Assembly (NCBI GenBank): GCA_903902705.1 | Contig: CAIUVX010000045.1 | Span: 1-62,800, forward strand | DNA: 62,800 nucleotides | Origin: an uncultured Methylococcales bacterium | GTDB taxonomy: Bacteria; Pseudomonadota; Gammaproteobacteria; Methylococcales; Methylomonadaceae | Direction: 5' to 3' | Shown: positions 24,001-32,193 of the stretch, one piece after another | Layout of the letters: each line of letters starts with the position of its first letter | Position numbering within the stretch: the first letter of the stretch is position 1 | Notes under the pieces: model-generated | Told to the model about the DNA's origin: nothing | Databases searched by the model: none | The model's input: only the letters and a program-made list of their open reading frames with translations | Made by a program: the position numbers and the translations under genes

Positions 24001-26330
24001 TCGTTCCGCAGGCTGCTTACAACCCAGTTTACGGTACGTCTGTACCTGATTCCTTGGGTACTGATCTATCAAGAATTGCCGATTATCAACTGACGTTCAA
24101 GCCGCTGATTAAGGATGCTACTACGGGTAACTTCTCTATCTTATCCAGCGACCCAACAGTCACACTGGACATGGCACCAAAAACCATCATCGAAGACTGG
24201 ACTATGAACTGGGGACGGATGAACGCATTGCTGGGTACTGAAGTACCACGCACTACTTCAACTATCCAAACTTCGATTCCGCAAGCGTATATTGATCCAC
24301 CAACCGAGTTAGTCAAGATCACGCCTAATACCAATGCTACGCCGATTAGTGGCACACTGGCTGATGGTACCTCATTATGGAAAATTACCCATAATGGTGT
24401 TGACTCGCACTCCATCCACTTCCATCTGTTCCATGTACAGATCGTTAACCGAGTCGGTTGGGACGGCGCGATTTACCCACCAGAAGCTAATGAACTGGGC
24501 TGGAAAGACGCTGTATTGATGCATCCTTTATCTGATGTCATCGTGGCACTACGTCCTATGACTATGGAACTGCCGTTCAAAGTGGCAAATAGCCATCGTA
24601 AGATTGATCCAAGTAGTAATGCTTCAGGCACTGATTTCTTCAACTTGAATCCAATGACTGGTAATGCCGCGAATGTTACTGGCAACAATCTGGACATGAA
24701 CTATGGTTGGGAATACGTCTGGCACTGCCATATTCTGGGTCATGAAGAAAACGACATGATGCGGGCTATTGCGGTAGCACAACCACCAGAAGCAGCTAGT
24801 GGTTTGACTGCAACCACTCTCTCAGGAAATGGTGGTGTCAAGCTAGATTGGAAAGATAACTCCATGACCGCTAACTGGGTTGAAATTACACGCTCTTTAG
24901 ATGGTGTGATGAAAGCTGATAAGTCAGGATTTCAAACCGTAAATGCAACGTTCAATATGCCTGTCGCATCGCTTATCGATCCAGCGACTGGTAAGGCATT
25001 CGCTAAAAAAGAATGTGATTTACAAGCGGGTTGTTTATTGTCTTACACCGATAAAACAGCGGCGGCTACTGCTTCATATTATTACCGAGTCGTAGCTAAC
25101 AACACCGTAGGTGGTGGTGCGGGTCGTGCTGATAAACCATTGGCGGCAGTTGCTGGCGGTGGTTGGGACTATAGTCAAACCCTACCAGCAGCTGTTAATT
25201 CGTTGGTACCGAACCTTGTTGATGCTGTGACTGGTGTTATGGGTTACGCAGGTTATGCTAACGTCACTGCTAGCTCGGATGCAGCGACAGTTAATCGCCC
25301 TGTGCCAATGCCAATAGCAAAGCTATCAACAACAGCACTTGACTTTGGAACTATAGCAACTACTAGTAGTGGTAGCGTACTGCCAGTAACATTAACCAAT
25401 ACAGGTACATTGGCATTGACTATTAGCACCGCTAATAATTCTAAAATCAGTATTACTGGAACTAATGCTAATCAGTTTAGTGTTGCGAATAACCCTTGTG
25501 GTGCGTCCTTGGCAGCAAATAATGCCACTTGTACCATCAATGTTACCTTTACACCTACGAGTGCTGGAAGTAAAACTGCAACGTTGACTATCACTGATAA
25601 CTCTAACAATGTAGCTAACAGCAAGCAAACTGTGACATTGTCAGGTATAGGTTTTGTACCGCCGCCAATTGCAACTCTGAGTGTTAGTACTCTGACATTC
25701 CCTGATACTATGTCAACAATGACTAGTGCTACGCAAATGGTAACGTTGACTAACACAGGTGGTTCTAGTCTGACTGTCAACAAGGCTATGACTTTTACAG
25801 GATCGTTTGCAAGATCAACAAGTACAAGTGGTAGCTGCACGACAACTGGCACTGGCACAACGTTTACTTTAGCGGCTAATGCAAATTGTACTGTTGGTGT
25901 AAGCTTTACACCAACGGCAACGGGTGCATCGGCGGGTAGCTTGGCGATTACCAACACCAATGCTAACGGTGCAACAGCGCAAACGCAAAATGTAAGCTTG
26001 TCAGGTAATGGTATAGCATTAGCGGTAACTGCTAATCCTGACATCCTGACGCAGGCAGCACCCACAGCAACTGGTACACAAACCGTGACTGTGAATGTTC
26101 GCACCAATGACATACCAACAACGGGAACCGTGGCTTTTGTTAGTCTCTCAAAAACAGCGGGTAACGGTACGGCAAGCGTAGTCGGCAACAATGTTGTGTT
26201 GTCACTGCCTGCTAGTGGTGCCAACAACACCGCTCGTGCAAATGCAAGAAAAGGTGTTTACACAGTGACTTACAACTTGACTGCAAATGGAACAACAGTG
26301 TCATCGACTGCTACCATCACGTTGAACTAA
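21027..26330 (+). CDS. mofA: Giant MofA-like multicopper oxidase, 1767 aa (putative manganese oxidase)
   Basis: It has a signal peptide (cleavage near AFA). Residues about 50-240 hold three modules of the form G-x-GY with P-x-[IV]TI (YAGTGYTSAPKVTI, DAGSGYDSLNPPTITI). A long multicopper oxidase region follows: HLHGG (H397, H399), YHDH (H486, H488), HSIHFHLFH (H1128 to H1136), and HCHILGHEENDM (H1233, C1234, H1235, H1239, M1244). All copper ligands are therefore present. The C-terminal 520 residues carry a fibronectin III-like domain, two Hydin/choice-of-anchor-D-like domains (each with a paired Cys) and a last beta domain. Length and gene order (FKBP, then cytochrome c) match Leptothrix discophora MofA, linked to Mn(II) oxidation. 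The symbol is by analogy; activity is inferred. Confidence 0.85.
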   Translation: MNYKLRRSIQQLMVVGITATFATGAFAALGQQNPPPGPNQVPDYFGIVPNFANSPEPVLAAVSSVTGAGTGAAVTTYDYNNWATTPRITDVQGGTGYANGDVLSIVGGAANTSCSVTVNNVSGTGAITPNVDANGTVTGPGITLATAASAAATVDTTTGSITGIAVTYAGTGYTSAPKVTISAPTLGGVSNVTATATAAVDKASGGISITLVDAGSGYDSLNPPTITIDAPANLSCTGFTTPIAGTGIRKFLDALPGIPGVSSYLTGAGYDTNGANLLGQSLPVAVADTTTFPGSDYYEIEETEYTKQLHSDLPATHLRGYRQLNNGTDASGANTVVPPTGNQYLGPIIVAKKGRAVRIKLVNHLSKGAAGKLPLPVDTTYMGADTALATDNRTALHLHGGNTPWISDGTPRQTVKPKNEGTSAQNKGESTRDVPDMWFDATSGNLISSCAGQLTCTTANATNNPGDGSLTYYFTNQQSARLMFYHDHAEGITRLNVYAGMAAGYIIQDPTEQAMVKGGTAYAAAQQMGYKGTELAKYDSTSSAPIYPAVLPDLPDTIPLVIQEKTFVPNNTKPVMNFYAAFASQLQSQDPTWRWGTTGFDANGNVVSTGPNGNGDLWVPHVFMPNQNPGDISGGNAMGRWDYGPWFWPPFTAISNGPINNPYYDPLCNTTASYCEPTQIPGVPNGSTAGVKNAMNGGAVTTSPSGTPEAFNDTPLVNGTAYPYINLDPKQYRLRLLSVGNDRMLNLSLVIAASKNSKTTADDNAGSTGQAVLCDGVNAVNPADCTEVKMVPFTSTQNSATPFPSHWYTQQKGGVTFDGRPSGVFDPKTRGPAMVQIGTEGGFLSSPVVIKNQPVNYEYNPKNILIGNIKEHALLLGPAERADVLVDFSKYAGATLIMYNDAPAPMPAWDLRLDYYTGNYDNTDTGGAFSTIPGYGPNTRTVMQIRISSDTSKGGTVAASADTSRDSTGSIKLPELTTAVQTAFRTSQEPIIVPQAAYNPVYGTSVPDSLGTDLSRIADYQLTFKPLIKDATTGNFSILSSDPTVTLDMAPKTIIEDWTMNWGRMNALLGTEVPRTTSTIQTSIPQAYIDPPTELVKITPNTNATPISGTLADGTSLWKITHNGVDSHSIHFHLFHVQIVNRVGWDGAIYPPEANELGWKDAVLMHPLSDVIVALRPMTMELPFKVANSHRKIDPSSNASGTDFFNLNPMTGNAANVTGNNLDMNYGWEYVWHCHILGHEENDMMRAIAVAQPPEAASGLTATTLSGNGGVKLDWKDNSMTANWVEITRSLDGVMKADKSGFQTVNATFNMPVASLIDPATGKAFAKKECDLQAGCLLSYTDKTAAATASYYYRVVANNTVGGGAGRADKPLAAVAGGGWDYSQTLPAAVNSLVPNLVDAVTGVMGYAGYANVTASSDAATVNRPVPMPIAKLSTTALDFGTIATTSSGSVLPVTLTNTGTLALTISTANNSKISITGTNANQFSVANNPCGASLAANNATCTINVTFTPTSAGSKTATLTITDNSNNVANSKQTVTLSGIGFVPPPIATLSVSTLTFPDTMSTMTSATQMVTLTNTGGSSLTVNKAMTFTGSFARSTSTSGSCTTTGTGTTFTLAANANCTVGVSFTPTATGASAGSLAITNTNANGATAQTQNVSLSGNGIALAVTANPDILTQAAPTATGTQTVTVNVRTNDIPTTGTVAFVSLSKTAGNGTASVVGNNVVLSLPASGANNTARANARKGVYTVTYNLTANGTTVSSTATITLN

Positions 26331-26382
26331 GCCTGACCTGTTGAGTTGCAGCACTATCGCAACTTAATCAATCGGCTGAAAA

Positions 26383-26525
26383 GACTGGGTTGATGGTGAA
26401 AACTTCAACCCAGTCACTTTGAATACAACCGAGCCAACGCTAACCCCGTTGGCTCAACTTTATAAAACGGTCAGAACCACGACCCTTTTTTGGATTACGC
26501 CGAAACCTTCGACGCAATCCAAAAA
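26383..26525. repeat. Three successive hairpins between the oxidase and FKBP genes
   Basis: Hairpin 1 (26383-26415) has GACTGGGTTGA/TCAACCCAGTC. Hairpin 2 (26431-26455) has GAGCCAACG/CGTTGGCTC. Hairpin 3 (26486-26525) has TTTTTGGATT/AATCCAAAAA. None ends in a long U-run. They may reduce or process the transcript entering the mofB-like gene. The 356-nt gap holds no other feature. Confidence 0.65.
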
Positions 26526-26686
26526 TGAAATTCAACGATAGCCTTGGCTAACTCCCCCATTCTTTGCTAAAGTGTGACTACTCACCCCGCACTGACATAA
26601 TAACGTGGGACGATTTTAGCTATCAGATCAATACAGCGTTTAACGCGGATTTTCTCCGCAAATTTAATTATTCAAGAGGTTTACTG

Positions 26687-27451
26687 ATGATAAAAAGAAA
26701 CGTGGCAGCCTTGTTAATCGGCTGCGCTTTGCTACCCGTGGCGTATGCCAAAAAGTCTCCCCCCACCGAACAGCCTAAAGCCGCCGAACAAAGCACTTCG
26801 ACTACAGAAAAAAAGACTGACAAAAGCTCAGTCAGCTACGGTATTGGTGTTGATCTGGGGCGAAATTTCAAGCGTCTGGCTCTCGATATAGACCTTGACC
26901 AACTTGCCAAAGGACTTAAGGATGCTTATACAGGCAAGAAGCTAAGCATACCCGATAACGAATTGCGCAATATCATGAGTGCCTATCAGAATGAGCTTAA
27001 AGCGAAACAGGCTGCTGCGGTAAAAAACGCTAGCGATGCCAATCAAAAAGCGGGTGCAGCTTTTCTGGCTGAAAATACCAAGAAGGACGGTATCGTAACG
27101 CTACCCAGTGGCTTGCAGTATAAAATTATCAAACAAGGCGACGGCAAGAAACCAACTGAAACTGATATTGTAGAATGTAACTATCGCGGCACACTCATTG
27201 ACGGCACCGAGTTTGATAGCTCCGCCCGTGTCGGCAAACCCGTACAATTCAAAGTCGCTAGCATTATTCCTGGTTGGCAGGAAGCCTTGAAGCTGATGCC
27301 AGTCGGTTCTAAATGGCAGCTATTTATTCCAGCGCAACTGGCTTATGGCGAGCGCGGTGCGGGTCGTGACATAGGACCAAACTCGACATTGATATTCGAT
27401 GTGGAGTTGCTCAGCATAACCGCAGGCAAAGAGACACCCACTGCACCTTAA
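26687..27451 (+). CDS. mofB: FKBP-type peptidyl-prolyl cis-trans isomerase (MofB-like)
   Basis: A 254-residue secreted FkpA/Mip-type isomerase. I chose the ATG at 26687, preceded by AAGAGG; the longer frame lacks a signal peptide, while this start gives a good one (LIGCALLPVAYA). Residues about 45-140 form the helical dimerisation domain typical of Mip/FkpA (VSYGIGVDLGRNFKRL, then a Lys/Ala-rich helix). Residues about 145-245 form the FKBP fold with DGTEFDSS, VIPGW-type IIPGWQEAL and AYGERGAG. It would assist folding of periplasmic proteins. Its position directly after the giant oxidase is that of mofB in Leptothrix, suggesting a dedicated folding helper. Confidence 0.88.
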   Translation: MIKRNVAALLIGCALLPVAYAKKSPPTEQPKAAEQSTSTTEKKTDKSSVSYGIGVDLGRNFKRLALDIDLDQLAKGLKDAYTGKKLSIPDNELRNIMSAYQNELKAKQAAAVKNASDANQKAGAAFLAENTKKDGIVTLPSGLQYKIIKQGDGKKPTETDIVECNYRGTLIDGTEFDSSARVGKPVQFKVASIIPGWQEALKLMPVGSKWQLFIPAQLAYGERGAGRDIGPNSTLIFDVELLSITAGKETPTAP

Positions 27452-27494
27452 TCAGCTTTTAAGTCCGATTGATTTAACTTCTTTGGAGAACTAG

Positions 27495-29198
27495 ATGTTT
27501 TCACAATTTGCTTCATTTTCAAAAATTCGCCAAGAATCTTCATGGCTGTTAGGCAGTCGCTGGCTGATGTTGTTATCGTTAGTTACCCTAACGTTTGTTG
27601 TGTATGCCGAGCCACCAGTTGCTGATAATGCAGACGTAGAATTGGGTAGACGAATTTATATGGAGGGAATTTTACCTTCTGGCAAACCATTGCAGGGTAA
27701 GCGTCAGGACACTGTTCAAGTTGAGGGTGCTACAGCAGCCTGTGAAACCTGTCATCGGCGTAGCGGTATGGGAAGTCTGGAAGGCAATATTGTGGTAAGC
27801 CCCATCAATGGTGGTTTTTTGTTTGCCACGGCTGAAAATCGTCCGATTGCGTTGATGGATCAACGTGCTCCCAAGAACTTAACCCGTGCGCACGAACCTT
27901 ATACAGAAGCCTCTTTTACCAAGGTACTCCGTGAAAATGTCAATGTAGATGGTCGCGCAATGAATGCGCTGATGCCGAAATACGATTTAAGCGATGCTGA
28001 AGTCAAGGCATTAATGGCTTACCTGAGACAATTGTCGGCAGAAGTGTCGCCAGGTGTCGGTACTGATAAAGTACATTTTGCTACGATAATTACCCCAGAT
28101 ACAGATCCAAAAAAGAAGGATGCTATGGTAAGCATGATGCAAGCGAGCTTTGCTCAGCGCAATGCCAGCCAGCAAACTTATTCTGGGCGTATGCGTATGC
28201 CCATCGATCTGATTCCGCGCACCTTACGCAATTGGGAGTTAGTGGTTTGGGAATTACAGGGCGCACCAGATACTTGGGGAACGCAATTAGCGGAAAATTA
28301 CCGCAAACAACCCGTCTTTGCAGTCATTTCAGGGCTTTCAAATACCACTTGGGCACCTGTGCATACGTTTTGTCAGTTAGAGAAATTGCCCTGTATGCTT
28401 CCTAGCGTTGCACTTCCACCTGCTGAAACTGGCTATTATTCAATTTACTATTCTCGCGGTGTGGCACTGGAAGCCGATGTTTTAGCTAAGCATTTGCATA
28501 ATCAGGAAAAAAATGCCCCTCACCGATTATTTCAAGTCTATCGGGATAACGAGGTGGGGCAGGGCGCGGCTCAAGCATTGACTAAAGCTCTACATGATTC
28601 GGGTATTCAAATTGAAAATCGTGTACTAAGCGGGAATGAACCGTCTGCTTTAAAAGCGGCACTGAAAGGCGTTTCCAATAAAGATGCGCTCATGTTATGG
28701 TTGAATCCAGCAGATTTGTCCGCGCTTAACAAGGTGGAATCACAAAAGCTGCCAGCCGTCACTTATGTTTCTGGCTTTTTGACACAGGAAAACTATGACT
28801 TTGCTTCAAAGGCGTGGAAACCACAAATTCGAGTGGTTTATCCTTATGACTTGGGTGAAAAACGTCAGGGAAGTGAAGCGTCACGTCAGGGAAGCGAAGA
28901 GTCATTGAAAAGATGGCTAAAAACTTGGCAACTGCCAGTGGTCGATGTGGCATTTCAGTCCGAAGTTTTTTTCAACTTACTGTTTTTAACAGATATTAGC
29001 TCTCAAATGCTGGATAATCTCTACCGAGATTATATGATAGAACGCGCAGAGGATATGTTGAGTCTGGGTTCTAATGTTTCGCTCTATCCGCATTTAAGTC
29101 TAGCTCGTGGACAACGGTTTGCTTCTAAAGGGGCTTACATTGCACACTTTGCCACAGATGGAAAACTGGTAGCTGAATCGGATTGGATTGTACCGTAA
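27495..29198 (+). CDS. mofC: Cytochrome c with periplasmic-binding-type domain (MofC-like)
   Basis: This 567-residue secreted protein has a signal peptide ending near VYA. Residues 45-185 are a cytochrome c region with CETCH (C83-H87) and candidate axial Met in the MPKYDLSD-type segment. The remaining 370 residues look like a type 1 periplasmic binding fold (repeated alternating strands and helices, VFAVISGLSNTTW, DALMLWLNPADLSAL). The C-terminal part contains a short direct repeat, RQGSEAS/RQGSEES. In Leptothrix the third mof gene also encodes a haem-binding protein, so it may accept electrons from the oxidase. What the binding-type domain recognises is unknown. The 43-nt gap from the FKBP gene indicates one operon. 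Confidence 0.82.
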   Translation: MFSQFASFSKIRQESSWLLGSRWLMLLSLVTLTFVVYAEPPVADNADVELGRRIYMEGILPSGKPLQGKRQDTVQVEGATAACETCHRRSGMGSLEGNIVVSPINGGFLFATAENRPIALMDQRAPKNLTRAHEPYTEASFTKVLRENVNVDGRAMNALMPKYDLSDAEVKALMAYLRQLSAEVSPGVGTDKVHFATIITPDTDPKKKDAMVSMMQASFAQRNASQQTYSGRMRMPIDLIPRTLRNWELVVWELQGAPDTWGTQLAENYRKQPVFAVISGLSNTTWAPVHTFCQLEKLPCMLPSVALPPAETGYYSIYYSRGVALEADVLAKHLHNQEKNAPHRLFQVYRDNEVGQGAAQALTKALHDSGIQIENRVLSGNEPSALKAALKGVSNKDALMLWLNPADLSALNKVESQKLPAVTYVSGFLTQENYDFASKAWKPQIRVVYPYDLGEKRQGSEASRQGSEESLKRWLKTWQLPVVDVAFQSEVFFNLLFLTDISSQMLDNLYRDYMIERAEDMLSLGSNVSLYPHLSLARGQRFASKGAYIAHFATDGKLVAESDWIVP

Positions 29199-29216
29199 CA
29201 TTTTAGGATAAATACT

Positions 29217-29798
29217 ATGAATCGCTGTCATCAACACCAACGGCTTGTAATGCCCCTCATCATTGTCTTTGCCTTGTTTTTCACGCCGTTTTCCTTGATG
29301 GCAGAAGAGTCAACACCTGCGTTGACTCGTACCGTTGGTAATTATCAACTGCCAGATGTTAGCGTCATTCGTCAAGATGGTAAAAAATTATCGTTGCGCA
29401 AAGAATTGGATGATGGTCGCCCTGTGATTTTGAATTTTATTTTCACATCCTGTTCGGCAATTTGTCCAATGCTCAGCCATGTTTTTTCCAAAGTGCAAGA
29501 CAAATTGGCTGATGTGCATTTGGTATCAATTTCTATTGATCCAGAAAATGACACCCCCGCAAAACTCCTTGAGTATGGCAAAAAATTTAATGCAGGTGCG
29601 CATTGGGATTATTACACGGGTACACTGAAAACCAGTATTGCCATACAAAAAGCATTTAAGGTTGATGGCGGTGATAAAATGAATCACTCCTCGGTGATTT
29701 TTATGCGTCCAGCCCCTGATAAACCTTGGGTTAGCCTGAATGGATTTGCTAGCCCAGATGCAGTTATTCATGAATACCAAGAGATGATTAAACCGTAA
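29217..29798 (+). CDS. SCO1-family copper chaperone
   Basis: A 193-residue SCO protein with an N-terminal signal or anchor segment (hydrophobic 11-28). The copper ligands are C79 and C83 (TSCSAICP) and H157 (KMNHSSV). Unlike the protein at 19084 it has no haem domain. It follows the cytochrome gene by 18 nt, so it belongs to the oxidase operon. It probably metallates the giant oxidase, inferred from position; SCO proteins classically serve cytochrome oxidase Cu-A, and no such oxidase is in the window. Confidence 0.88.
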   Translation: MNRCHQHQRLVMPLIIVFALFFTPFSLMAEESTPALTRTVGNYQLPDVSVIRQDGKKLSLRKELDDGRPVILNFIFTSCSAICPMLSHVFSKVQDKLADVHLVSISIDPENDTPAKLLEYGKKFNAGAHWDYYTGTLKTSIAIQKAFKVDGGDKMNHSSVIFMRPAPDKPWVSLNGFASPDAVIHEYQEMIKP

Positions 29799-29838
29799 TA
29801 TTGTCAGTAAGCTCTTATCAATGAGTGGCGTATATTCG

Positions 29839-29874
29839 GGAGTGCAAGCTCTGCTTGCACTCATGCAAAGCCTG
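29839..29874. repeat. Palindromic repeat family G, copy 2 (right of the mof-like operon)
   Basis: GGAGTGCAAGCTCTGCTTGC is the exact reverse complement of the core at 20229-20248, and CCTG follows as CAGG precedes there. The two copies bracket the oxidase operon in opposite orientation. Confidence 0.7.
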
Positions 29875-29899
29875 ATTTCCACCACTATTCACAAGAGCT

Positions 29900-30700
29900 T
29901 TAAAAATAGAAAAGATTGGAGTTTTTTTTGTACTCCAAACCGATTAATTTACCATCTATTGCTTTGGCTATCGCATGGGCGCGGCTATTGGTGTTCAATA
30001 ATTTGGACGCGCCATCAAGGTGTTTGTTGACAGTGGAAACAGAAATGTCGAGAATCGAGGAAATTTCTTCGGTACTTTTTCCTTCAGCAACCCAAACCAA
30101 ACACCTACGTTGTTGTCCGCTCAGTACAATAGAATTATTTTTTGAAACATTGTAGATTAGGGGTGACAGCAAGCCTCTTTGAATCAAATCGCACTTAGCT
30201 TGGGTGATATGTTGCGCCAAATGCACGATATAAGGCTGAATATATTGTATCCAACTCGTTATCTTTTTTTGATCAAAGCGAAAAGTGTAATGCAAAAAAC
30301 CAAAAAAATGATTGGGTCCATGTACGGGTATAGTGATGCCATCGTAAATGCCCATCATAAGTTTGCTGGAAATAAAGTCCGCCCGATGAGGAAGGTCGCT
30401 CCAGCGAAATGGAATAATCTGCTGACGCGCAGTAATGATTCGAGTATCTATTTTCCAGTATTCATGTTGGCTATAGGTTTTTTTCCATTCTTCAGGAGCG
30501 TCTGAATAAATGTAGAAATCCTCACTCCTAAAATTATTCGGCATCACAAAGCCATAAGCAATACTGTCAAAACCTAGTTGCAATTTGATGTCCGTGACGA
30601 CATCGATTAATTGCGCTGAGCTTTCAATCTCGCACAATACTTTCAGGGTACTATTAAACCATTTTGTGGGAATACGACTATCTTTAATCGAATCAAGCAT
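29900..30700 (-). CDS. LuxR-type transcriptional regulator with autoinducer-binding domain (no LuxI nearby)
   Basis: This is a 266-residue regulator. Residues about 15-170 resemble the acyl-homoserine-lactone-binding domain, with aromatic and acidic positions as in TraR/LasR (W-x2-Y-x4-Y-x3-D in the EEWKKTYSQHEYWKIDT segment, W in PFRWSDL, G in GITIPVHGP). Residues about 190-250 form the LuxR helix-turn-helix (LSGQQRRCLVWVAEGKSTEEI and STVNKHL). No luxI gene is in the window, so it is a solo here. It is convergent with the mof-like operon and is a plausible but unproven regulator of it. Confidence 0.85.
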   Translation of the reverse strand: MLDSIKDSRIPTKWFNSTLKVLCEIESSAQLIDVVTDIKLQLGFDSIAYGFVMPNNFRSEDFYIYSDAPEEWKKTYSQHEYWKIDTRIITARQQIIPFRWSDLPHRADFISSKLMMGIYDGITIPVHGPNHFFGFLHYTFRFDQKKITSWIQYIQPYIVHLAQHITQAKCDLIQRGLLSPLIYNVSKNNSIVLSGQQRRCLVWVAEGKSTEEISSILDISVSTVNKHLDGASKLLNTNSRAHAIAKAIDGKLIGLEYKKNSNLFYF

Positions 30701-30900
30701 TACAATTTTCCTTGGCTACAAGCAATTTCCAAGCGTTCAGTTAATTAACACTTACGCAATGTGCATACGTTCAAATAATATAGAAAGAGAAAAGTTAGCG
30801 GCTATTTTTTAAGTCAAGCAAGCGGCTAAAACGTTGGTAAGGATACCAAATTTAAAATAAATCCTAAAGCTAATGAAGTTTAAATAGTAAATGATTGCGG

Positions 30901-32193
30901 TTAAACACTTTCTAGCCAACGTTTATACAGCAAATACCAAATCAACGCACTTTGTAAGCTCATACAAAAAATAGAAAGTATCGTGCTGTCTGAAATTAAC
31001 GGGAAAAATAGCACTACCATGCCTTTTAACTTGGCGGCTGTGAATATGCTTGGAAAAACACCATACAGCAATATTAACGATAACAAGGTCAAACTAAACG
31101 CCCGTTGTGGATTTTTGCCATAGTTAAAAAATAGAAAAATCCCTATATCTCTAAGTAATAACAATAAGATAGTCAGCGGGTAAATGTGTAGTTCTTCAAT
31201 ATCAGCTGGATGGGTAAATGACAGAGGTATCGCCACTAAAATAGCTAATACAAAGGTGACACACCATAACGGTAATTCTTCTGCACTGCGCCACCAATTT
31301 TCTGCTGCAACATAAGTGAACAAGCGTTTAATACGCATAGGCTCATGATGTTCGGTAAACACCGCAAAATAACTCAGGGTTAAACAGATACTGAAAGCGA
31401 CAGTGTAAAAATAATCGCCAAATTTTTCTGCGGGTATAAAGCCGCCAATATAAAAGATAAGGAACAGCGCGAAAGACAGCCACACCCAAGGCAAGGTGCG
31501 TATGCGTAATTCTTGTGCCATGAGTCGATAATTGCCGACCACACACCAGAACAAAGCAAGAAAGACACTGACTAAGCTTAAAGACTGTACTGTGGTATTT
31601 AGACCGTACCAAGTAACATCAACTGCATTTTGTGTGTTTTGCGGATCTTCCGATAACGGCATAATAAAAGAACCGATGGTAAATGCAGCCAATATTGCCA
31701 AACCGATAATAATTGAATTACCGTTTATCTGCCCTTTACGCAAAGCACACAAGCTCAGCATTAAACTCACGCTTTGCACCAATAAGCCGCTAGTGATAGC
31801 GTAGCTACAAACCCACATAAAATTATTAGCATTGGGTGCGGATATGGCATAAACGATCAAACAAATTACGCCGCCATACCAAACCACTAGGGTACTTCCC
31901 AATAATTTACCAATCATCATCGTCCACGGGTTTAATGCAGATAGGCGTTGGGTATCCCAAGTGTGACTGCGTTGCTCTTCGAGTACGCTGTCCACCGCTT
32001 GTCGCGCTCCCCAAAATGACACCATCAGCAAAAATAAACCTAACGCGCTTCGTGTGGTGACACTGGCAAACTGATAGTCATCGATAATATAAGTCAGGGC
32101 AAAAATAACCCCTAAAATCAGCGGTACACCAATAAGCCGCGCTTGTGAAAATTCTAACTGAAGCTGACGTTGAAATTCAGGATTAAGATTCAT
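30901..32193 (-). CDS. ABC-2 type transporter permease
   Basis: This 430-residue hydrophobic protein has about ten membrane segments in the ABC-2 exporter style. Its start overlaps the end of the ATP-binding subunit gene by 4 nt (ATGA). The N-terminus (NPEFQRQLQLEFSQARL) is typical of permeases paired with NosF/CcmA-like ATPases. Cargo is unknown. It is not obviously part of the oxidase operon, from which the LuxR gene separates it. Confidence 0.75.
   Translation of the reverse strand: MNLNPEFQRQLQLEFSQARLIGVPLILGVIFALTYIIDDYQFASVTTRSALGLFLLMVSFWGARQAVDSVLEEQRSHTWDTQRLSALNPWTMMIGKLLGSTLVVWYGGVICLIVYAISAPNANNFMWVCSYAITSGLLVQSVSLMLSLCALRKGQINGNSIIIGLAILAAFTIGSFIMPLSEDPQNTQNAVDVTWYGLNTTVQSLSLVSVFLALFWCVVGNYRLMAQELRIRTLPWVWLSFALFLIFYIGGFIPAEKFGDYFYTVAFSICLTLSYFAVFTEHHEPMRIKRLFTYVAAENWWRSAEELPLWCVTFVLAILVAIPLSFTHPADIEELHIYPLTILLLLLRDIGIFLFFNYGKNPQRAFSLTLLSLILLYGVFPSIFTAAKLKGMVVLFFPLISDSTILSIFCMSLQSALIWYLLYKRWLESV

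Noticed and set aside
25472-26230. Long minus-strand frame of 252 aa
   Set aside because: It is antisense to the repetitive Thr/Ala/Val-rich C-terminus of the giant oxidase; the low-complexity composition explains the open frame.
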